64,000 nucleotides of DNA, from positions 2,332,386-2,396,385 of the forward strand of contig JAOTON010002268.1 in assembly GCA_034440635.1 (NCBI GenBank). The letters run 5' to 3'. This document shows positions 1 to 64,000 of this stretch, one piece after another. How positions within the stretch are numbered: the first letter of the stretch is position 1; every line of letters begins with the position of its first letter. The notes below the pieces were generated by a model. That model worked only from the letters and a program-made list of their open reading frames with translations, had not been told where the DNA came from and made no database searches. This DNA comes from Lepas anatifera. Lineage: Eukaryota > Arthropoda > Thecostraca > Lepadidae. The position numbers were made by a program, and so were the translations under genes.

Positions 1-561
1 GTCGCCTCACAGACGGCAGCTCACGGGGTGGGACAGGGCTCACTCTTCGCGTCAACGTGGGGAGCAGCACAAACAAACCAAACGGAATTATATCCAAGAA
101 GTTTAGGCATGAATTTATATTGTCGTTCACTAGGTCCTCACAGTCACATATACCACCACCAGCACGATCACGCACCCACAAAATGACAAGATTCTAAACA
201 TCAAGACCATAATCCTATTAACTCCTGGAACTCAATGGCAGTTCTTACCGCGGACTGGAACTCTGGAATGCTGGTCTCCGCGGCAGTGCTTACCGCGGAC
301 TGGAACTCTGGACTGCTGGTCTCAGCGGCCGTGCTTACCGCGGACTGGACTCTGGACGCTGGTCTCAGCGGCAGTGCTTACCGCGGACTGGAACTCTGGA
401 CTGCTGGTCTCAGCGGCGGTGCTTACCGCGGACTGGAACTCTGGACTGCTGGTCTCAGCGGCAGTGCTCACTGAGGACTGGAACTCTGGACTGCTGGTCT
501 CCGCGGCAGTGCTTACCGCGGACTGGAACTCTGGACTGCTGGTCTCGGCGGCAGTGCTTAC

Positions 562-57661
<57,100 letters not shown>

Positions 57662-58492
57662 CTCTGGGTCAGGGGGAGGGACAGGTGAACGGCCATCGCC
57701 CGCTCCACCTCTGGGTCAGGGGGAGAGACAGGTGAACGGCCATCGCCCGCTCCACCTCTGGGTCAGGGGGAGAGACAGGTGAACGACCATCACCCGCTCC
57801 ACCTCTGGGTCAGGGGGGGAGACAGGTGAACGGCCACCGCCCGCTCCACCTCTGGGTCAGGGGAGAGACAGGTGAACGGCCACCGCCCGCTCCACCTCTG
57901 GGTCAGGGGAGAGACAGGTGAACGGCCACCGCCCGCTCCACCTCTGGGTCAGGGGGAGAGACAGGTGAACGGCCATCGCCCGCTCCACCTCTGGGTCAGG
58001 GGAGAGACAGGTGAACGACCACCTCCCGCTCCACCTCTGGGTCAGGGGAGAGACAGGTGAACGGCCATCGCCCGCTCCACCTCTGGGTCAGGGAGGGAGA
58101 CAGGTGAACAGCCATCGCCCGCTCCACCTCTGGGTCAGGGGAGAGACAGGTGAACGGCCACCGCCCGCTCCACCTCTGGGTCAGGGGGAGAGACAGGTGA
58201 ACGGCCACCGCCCGCTCCACCTCTGGGTCAGGGGATAGACAGGTGAACGGCCATCGCCCGCTCCACCTCTGGGTCAGGGGAGAGACAGGTGAACGACCAT
58301 CACCTGCTCCACCTCTGGGTCAGGGAGGGAGACAGGTGAACGGCCACCACCTGCTCCACCTCTGACTCAGGGGGAGAGACAGGTGAACGACCATCACCTG
58401 CTCCACCTCTGGGTCAGGGGAGAGACAGGTGAACGGCCACCGCCCGCTCCACCTCTGGGTCAGGGGGGGGAGACAGGTGAACGGCCACCGCT
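57662..58492 (-). repeat. 46-48-bp minisatellite reiterating the exon A 3' splice site (~17 units)
   Basis: On the transcript strand each unit is CACCTGTCTCTCCCCCTGAC plus CCAGAG, then GTGGAGCGGGCGATGGCC. That is a full pyrimidine tract, an AG, and the first ~17 bases of exon A. The real acceptor at 57662-57663 is the last unit. Unit lengths vary between 46 and 48, so upstream acceptors are not all in frame. Confidence 0.93.
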
Positions 58493-59130
58493 CTCACTGA
58501 TGCTGAGGCCACACACGCTCTAGTTTGTGACGAGAACTAAATATCGATCAGTTGATCAAACAGGTATGTTTTCTTACTTGAAAAGACAACAACTAAACGT
58601 AAATTGACGTAAACACATAATACAATACACAAGAGAAGGCATAGCATGTGTAGGACTATCAAAACTCTGTATGGCATATAAATCATCTTTTTCGTATAGC
58701 TTCGTATAGCTGAGGAAAAGGCAGATAAATCATAAGCACAACACACCTAAAATAAAATTCCACTCACCTTCCTGAACTGGCATTATCCCATTAGGGGATT
58801 TTAACAGCTTTCACTGGTCTTTCTGGAATATCAACAAAGATTCAGTGATCTATTCTCACGCAAGCCCCAAAATTTCAAAAGATATCTTCATTATCATCAT
58901 AGCCACATATATTTCGCACAAACCAGCATGAAAATGAAATAACGCAATTTCTGAATATCGCACAAGCGTCCCACGGCACTCAGCTCGTGGCGTCTGTATC
59001 CCTTTCAAGATACAAACACGCTTAACTTAGCATAAGAAAGACAGTCGCGTTTACCATATAGGATGCTCCAATATCGTCGGTCAGGTAATTTGTAACTCAT
59101 GACGAAAATGTATGCCCAAGTTTCAATAGC
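58493..59130. other. Region upstream of exon A: nothing recognised
   Basis: AT-rich, no repeat, exon or mobile element identified. Confidence 0.35.
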
Positions 59131-59145
59131 AAGACACTTTCTTCG

Positions 59146-59592
59146 CCACCCCCGTGGTGCAGCTGGCAAAGGTGTCACACTTGGGTGTGGAAGGCCCCTG
59201 GATCAAGGCTGACCTATGGCAGCCTTTTCCGCGGCCGCCTCCTACCCAGGAGTTAGTGGTACACTGGGGAGTGCGCGCCACAGCAGTGGAATCAACGCCG
59301 TGCCAGCCGGCGTCCCTGTTTGTGGGTGCAAGGGCCTGATCGGCCTTTAAAGTGATCCACCGGTCTGGTCTCCCGCCCGTGGCCCTCAAGTGAGGACTCG
59401 GCCTGCGCCGGGCGCTGCGGCTTGGGGGACCGGAGCAGCCTATGGCCCGCCGAGTGTGGTGCCGCTGTCCCGTAAGGGTGCCGGCAAATGGAAACTTCCG
59501 CTCTGTACATAGTGTGAGCGCGTTTTATGAATGACACTAGCTACTAACACAAAAATTCTCCCGGGGAAAGGGAGCGCAAAAAATATTTAAAA
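59146..59592 (+). mobile_element. tRNA-derived SINE, copy 2, with target duplication
   Basis: The head CCCGTGGTGCAGCTGGCAAA matches copy 1. Flanks AAGACACTTTCTTCG (59131-59145) and AAGACACTTTCTTTG (59593-59607) are a 15-bp target duplication with one mismatch. The tail ends AAATATTTAAAA. This fixes both ends of the family. Confidence 0.9.
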
Positions 59593-59607
59593 AAGACACT
59601 TTCTTTG

Positions 59608-60924
59608 TTAAATTAATTAACTGATTCAGGCTTCTGACAAAAACAAATGTTTCAGATGTCGCAGCAAACCTCATGACAACATATCCTTTCGCCAGGCAAG
59701 TATACTGTGTTTATAGTTTTGTACGGCTGATTAGAGAATTGTTTTCTTTTGGAGAAAGGCATCTTTAATTTTGTTATTGAATCTTAGCTTTTGAATATGT
59801 GAGGGACGTAATGAACCTGGCCACAAACACACCAAAAAGGGTGCCCAAGAGTCTGCCACTGAAAGGTGGTAGCACTGGTGTACAAGATATCAATAAACAT
59901 CTTGTGCTTTGACTTATAAGCATCAGGAGGGTGCAAACAAACTTTTAAGAAACCCTCGATATGCTGGCACTGTTAAAATTTTCAAATGCTACAAGACCAA
60001 GAGCACCAGACATATGTATGACAATACATTTATTTGCATACAATACACACATCAGAAGAAAAGATCAACCTGCTGGAGAAGGTTTAACAGGTACAGTGCC
60101 ACTGCCACATAACGTCACAGTGAAACGGTGGGTCATGGCACAGAGCAATGACAAACTACTGTCTATAAAAGCCACCGCAGAGCCTTGGCCAGGCCTGAGC
60201 CAGCTTTGCTGCTAGTTGCTGACAGTGGCTACCCTCAGTCGAGTAGAAGTATATTTAAAGCAGCCTCCTTTAACTTTGGGCTCATTCCAGTGCTTCCTTA
60301 GAAATACCTGAAAAAACACCTGAATAAAAACAATACCTGATCTAACACTGAATTGATCAATTAGGTACCTATGCCAGCACAATATTGGTATGCTGGCAGA
60401 ATTTGCATCACTAGTTACCATTGACATTATCAATGACTTAGTTTCCATGGTCAAAATATGATATGTATCAAACCACTAACCAGCAAACATCATTGTGTTG
60501 TCAGGTTCATCAAATTCCATTTTCAAAGCACTTAAGCACAAACCATGTCATAGTGCTGAGAAAATAGCACAAACCATGCGAGCCGTCCCCGCCTCGTGGA
60601 TCGGTCTGCCGGGGGTCTTTTGGGGCGCTGGCTTCTTGTGTCATCCTGCTGTTTTTAATCCATGTCTGTTTTAGCCCATGCTTGTGTGTCATCTGCTCAT
60701 TTTTCGTGTGAATATACATGTATGGAGGTAAATAACACTTCAACTTGAAAGACACCATCAACAATGTGACCCAGATCACATTTTGCCTACAGAGGCTGGG
60801 TCACCGAAAGTATGATACCTAAATTAGTATATAAAGACATTAAAAGTAACAGGCAAGATACCCTAGGTAGGTACCTGCCTAGCTACAAAGTTTTAGCATG
60901 AATAACATGAACAACATGAATAAC
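59608..60924. other. Nothing recognised
   Basis: No exon, RNA gene or mobile element seen. Short open frames (59909-60215, 60510-60779) lack domains. Confidence 0.35.
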
Positions 60925-61880
60925 TGTAAATGTTTCTATCTGCCGCCTGTGGCCATCTCTCGTGTGGATACGCCTCAGAACTGCTACTACCGGCGTCCTC
61001 CCAACAACGCCGACCAACGTACCGGAGGGCCGCAGGTGGCGGCGGTTCGGCGCCCGGGCGGTCTCCAGCCTGCAGGACCATAGGCCGCAGCACCCGCTGG
61101 TCGACTGACCTTCCTTCGAGTCGCAGGCCAAACAGCACGGCCTCACCGACGACCTCAACCAGCTCAAACAGCTGCTCGAGGAGCGGCCGATAATGTCCCG
61201 CACCTTCATCTCCTACCGGCTGGGGGGCCCGAAGGACCGGTTCAAGTACCTGCTGCCGCTGGTCGCTACTCCAACGCCGGCCCCTGGCACAACATTCGGG
61301 TGCGACTGGGGTACAGCCCGGGAAGTGACCTAACCGCCTGGAGGTACCACTCATCGACTTCCGCACACGCAGTGCAGTGCTGGAGAACAATATGGCGTTG
61401 AAGCGAGCGCTGAGTGAGGTGCCTTACCGCTCGGTCAAAGACTCCTAGTATAAGCTCTCCTCCTTCAACACCACGCACCTGGACGGCGGCTCCAGGGTGA
61501 GGGAGGTGCCTCGCGGTGGCGCGGACTTCGCTTTTGGGCCGGGAATGATCCCAGGTGCGCGGCAGATCTTTTACCAGTAATGTAATTATAATCTGCCGGA
61601 GGTAAGCCGACTGGCAACCGAGGTCCACCGGGCCGACCACGGCTGGATCCAGCCCAGTGCCGAGGACAGGGTGCTCATGCTCCTTACGCAGCACGTGGAC
61701 GCCTTCGTCGGCTGCACCAATACCGAGACCGGCGCGTCCGGAGACATCTCTGACGTCTCAGACGTCGGGGCGGATGAAGAGAAGCCGGACGACTTTGCCG
61801 AGGACCAGGAGACTGAGGACTGTGAGGAGCCAGTCAGCAAAGTATGGCAGCAGGCCAGACGAGTCCCACCTGCCATCTAA
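60925..61880 (+). pseudogene. GTF3C5: Broken intronless copy of TFIIIC subunit 5 (GTF3C5)
   Basis: GTF3C5 is a subunit of TFIIIC, which binds the promoters of tRNA genes. Pieces in order: FYLPPVAISRVDTPQNCYYR (60929; family PP-x-SR-DTP-Y-YR), LLEERPIMSRTFISYRLGG (about 61165; RPIWSR-like), KYLLPLVA, AGPWHNIRVRLGYSPG (61270; GPW...IR-GYDP), VPLIDFRTRSAVLENN (61342; the LDFR motif), GARQIFYQ (61555; RQ-FYQL), then HGWIQPSAEDRVLMLL and an acidic tail ending in a stop at 61878. Breaks: stop or shift near 61081-61115, shifts near 61266 and 61345, TAG at 61446 and TAA at 61578. The four pieces read through without introns, so a retrocopy is likely. The N-terminal third is absent. No poly(A) or target duplication seen. 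Confidence 0.82.
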
Positions 61881-61898
61881 AATTCTTGCACTACCAGC

Positions 61899-62293
61899 CA
61901 GTGGTGGATCCAAGGGGGACAAAAAAGGCATTTGCCCCCCAAATGGAAAAGCTCGCAAAACTATGTTTTCCCCCAGTGATTTATTTCCTTTTTCCCGTGA
62001 CTCCTTTTTAGTTTATAAGCAAGATTCTGGTACTTTAACTCTCAACTTGAAAGAGAACCAGTTAAGTTCAGTGTAAATATTGGGCCTTGGCCCGGAAAAA
62101 GTATCTCTAGCCCATATTTTTTCAACCCGTGATGTTTTTTTAAACTTTTGGCCTCAAATACCCAAATCTAAAATTCTACCGGCAAGTGATATTGTAGCAC
62201 AGCTTTTCACGGCGTGACGTTTTTTCTCTTTTTTTGCTTTTCAACTTTTGACTTTGGTTTGCCCCTCCCAAACCGACCGGCTAGATCCGCCAC
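61899..62293. mobile_element. hAT-type MITE, related to 24479-24869
   Basis: Ends CAGTGGTGGATCC and GATCCGCCAC inverted. The interior matches the other copy (AAAGGCATTTGCCCCCCAAA; GTGATATTGTAGCACAGCTT). It sits between the GTF3C5 pseudogene tail and the palindrome. The target duplication is not clear at the right end. Confidence 0.8.
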
Positions 62294-62965
62294 CCAGTGT
62301 GCAAATTATGGCATTTTCAACAAGATCTCGTTGGTGCGAGTGCCCTTGGAGACAGGAGTGAGTGGTGCGAATTTTACCAACCTGGTGCAAATTTGTGAGA
62401 CTGGTGCGAGAAAGGTGACACTGAAAACCAAACAAATAATGGCTATATGGTTATGAAGATACAGGAGGGGGCCTTATGAAAAGTCCTCAACTAACTAACT
62501 AATAAGAGGTAGCATTGCATCTTGTGGGTAGGCTGGGTGTGTTTTTCTCCCTGATATATAGAAGATTGGTGTGAATTTTTGGTGGCTGGTGGTTCGAGAA
62601 TTTTAGATGGCTGGTGCGACTCCTCTGGCCTGCTGCCATACTTTGCAGACTTGTCCGCCACTGCCACCAGCCTCCAAAAATTCGCACCAATCTGCCAAAT
62701 ACCAGGGAGAAAAATGCACCCATTCCTACCCACACCATGCAGTGCTACCTCTACCATTAGTTAGTTAAGGACTTTTATAAAGCCCCCTCCTGTGTCTTAA
62801 TAACCATTCAGCCATTATTTGTTTAGTGTGTCACCTTCCTTGCACCAGTCTCGCAAACTCGCACCAGGTTGATAAAATTTGCACCACTCAGTCCTGTCTC
62901 CAAGGGCACTCACACCGACGAGATCTGCGTCGAAAAATGCCATGGCTTGCACACTGGGTGAGGAG
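62294..62965. repeat. 0.67-kb palindrome
   Basis: Arms about 62294-62582 and about 62670-62965 are inverted (GTGTGCAAATTATGGCATTT with AAAATGCCATGGCTTGCACA; GTGCCCTTGGAGACAGG with CCTGTCTCCAAGGGCAC). The region 62583-62652 is an inverted copy of 61838-61907, the last bases of the GTF3C5 pseudogene (CTGCTGCCATACTTTGC). Confidence 0.88.
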
Positions 62966-64000
62966 GCTGACGTCACTGGTGCCAGCGAGGAGGTGGCTGA
63001 CATTGTTGATGCAGGCGCTCTGCTGCAATGTCACTTGGAATGTCACTCTGGTCACTAGTGTCTGGAATGTGTCTTGTTTTCGCCTCAACCCTTCGTGAGC
63101 TGGTTGTAGCTTTGCTGAGGTATTGTTTGTCACCAATTCATCACATCATTCATGGTATCAAATTTGCACCGATACAATCTCTTTATTGATATCGAGCCAT
63201 CCTTGATGCTGTGTGCCTAAATAAATTGCCCTCTCCACCCCGTCCCTGACCACCAGAATGCCCCGACATCCGGACTTGTGTGCCGTAGAACAAAGCAAAA
63301 TGACATGCCATCCGCCCCCAGCATCGCGCTCCCTCCGCCGCTGCACCACGCTCCCTCTGCCGCTGTGTCACGCTCCCTTTGCAGCTGTGTCGCGTTCCCT
63401 ATGCTGCTGCATCACGCTCCCTTTGCCGCTGTGTCTCTTCGCCACTGCATCACGCTCCCCTCCACCGATGGGTTGGGCGAGCTCCGCCGCGCCCCTGGCC
63501 CCGTCGCCGTCTCGATTCTGGTGCGTCGCTCTGGTGTCCCTGTCCACATCGTCCTCCCTAACGAATGTCGGCACCTTTCAGCTCTGCTTCGGTTTCTCTG
63601 GTTCTGACAGCCCTGACAGCTCTAACAGGTGATCGGTTCCTGAGATACGGCTAGCGGGCAGCCCTGGGCAATCCGTGGGTTCGCCGGAGCGTGACCCACT
63701 TGTTTCTTATGCTCTTTGCATTTAATGATTTGTAGTGGGCGAAATGTTGTTCGGATCTTTAGCGTCCGATGTGTACGTGTAATAAACGTGTACGATACCA
63801 AAAATTGAAATGATACTTTACATGAATCTACCCTTGACCTACAAAGTTAAGAACCTCTCTCCATATATGTCCCATCCTTGCACTCTCAAATGTTCCTCAT
63901 GCACTCCAGCACCAAAACTAGAAGTAAATTTATAAATTTACACCATATACCTACCTCACAGCAGCGCACTCCTCCACCCGCAGTCTTTCGTCGTCTCAAG
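62966..64000. other. Right edge: minisatellite only
   Basis: A ~22-bp tandem repeat (CACGCTCCCT(C/T)TGCCGCTGT) runs from about 63320 to 63455, about six units. A donor-like CTGTGAG|GTAGGT on the minus strand at 63955 follows a short open segment reaching the window edge, too short to call. Confidence 0.5.

Noticed and set aside
63955..64000. Possible upstream Patj exon ending CTGTGAG|GTAGGT on the minus strand
   Set aside because: Only 46 bases before the window edge. One frame is open and in phase 0, but nothing resembles the PATJ N-terminus.

Overview
The window is eukaryotic, from an animal nuclear genome. It has spliced exons with GT-AG signals, tRNA-derived SINEs, non-LTR and DNA transposons, long (GA)n and (TA)n microsatellites, and many GC-rich minisatellites. 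An arthropod, possibly a crustacean, is the best guess from this style of genome, but nothing visible fixes the species.

One gene can be supported across almost the whole window. It is on the minus strand and encodes a PATJ/INADL-type polarity scaffold. Nine exons were found by reading the protein through splice junctions, in transcript order: A 57512-57661 (L27 domain), B 53708-54082 (linker), C 46342-46461 (linker and first PDZ1 strand), D 45619-45734 and E 7000-7106 (PDZ1), F 3840-3955 (end of PDZ1 and linker), G 3462-3597, H 847-921 and I 562-651 (PDZ2). All intron phases agree (0,0,0,2,1,0,0,0). They join into 428 codons, apart from one extra base in exon G. The first exon, and everything after PDZ2, lie outside the window or were not recognised. 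The D-E intron is 38.5 kb long and splits PDZ1.

The most unusual feature is that tandem repeats sit on the splice junctions. The 5' splice site of exon I is reiterated in a 45-bp array with 8 donors, all phase 0. The donor of exon B is reiterated in a 39-bp array of about 50 in-frame units. The acceptor of exon A is reiterated about 17 times in a 47-bp array. The acceptor of exon G is duplicated once. Pyrimidine-rich or short-unit arrays also lie just upstream of the acceptors of exons B and F. Because the donor arrays are multiples of 3 and open, alternative donor choice could give linkers of graded length.

The introns are packed with transposons. At 22.3-27.65 kb a 5'-truncated Jockey-like LINE with a 12-bp target duplication was split by a 4.4-kb hAT element (8-bp duplication). 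That hAT element contains a foldback, a tRNA-like SINE and two small hAT MITEs. At 10.5-18.6 kb, 34.3-38.6 kb and 49.2-50.1 kb are seven TTAA-flanked, piggyBac-type elements. One lies inside another, and several are full of AGGTCA hexamers. At 42.37-45.58 kb a 3.2-kb foldback element ends next to exon D. Two related SINEs lie at 56.6 and 59.1 kb. At 60.9-61.9 kb, on the plus strand, is a broken intronless copy of a TFIIIC subunit 5 (GTF3C5) gene, followed by a 0.67-kb palindrome.

The remaining long open frames are shadows of microsatellites and minisatellites, or have no recognisable domain, and are not called as genes.
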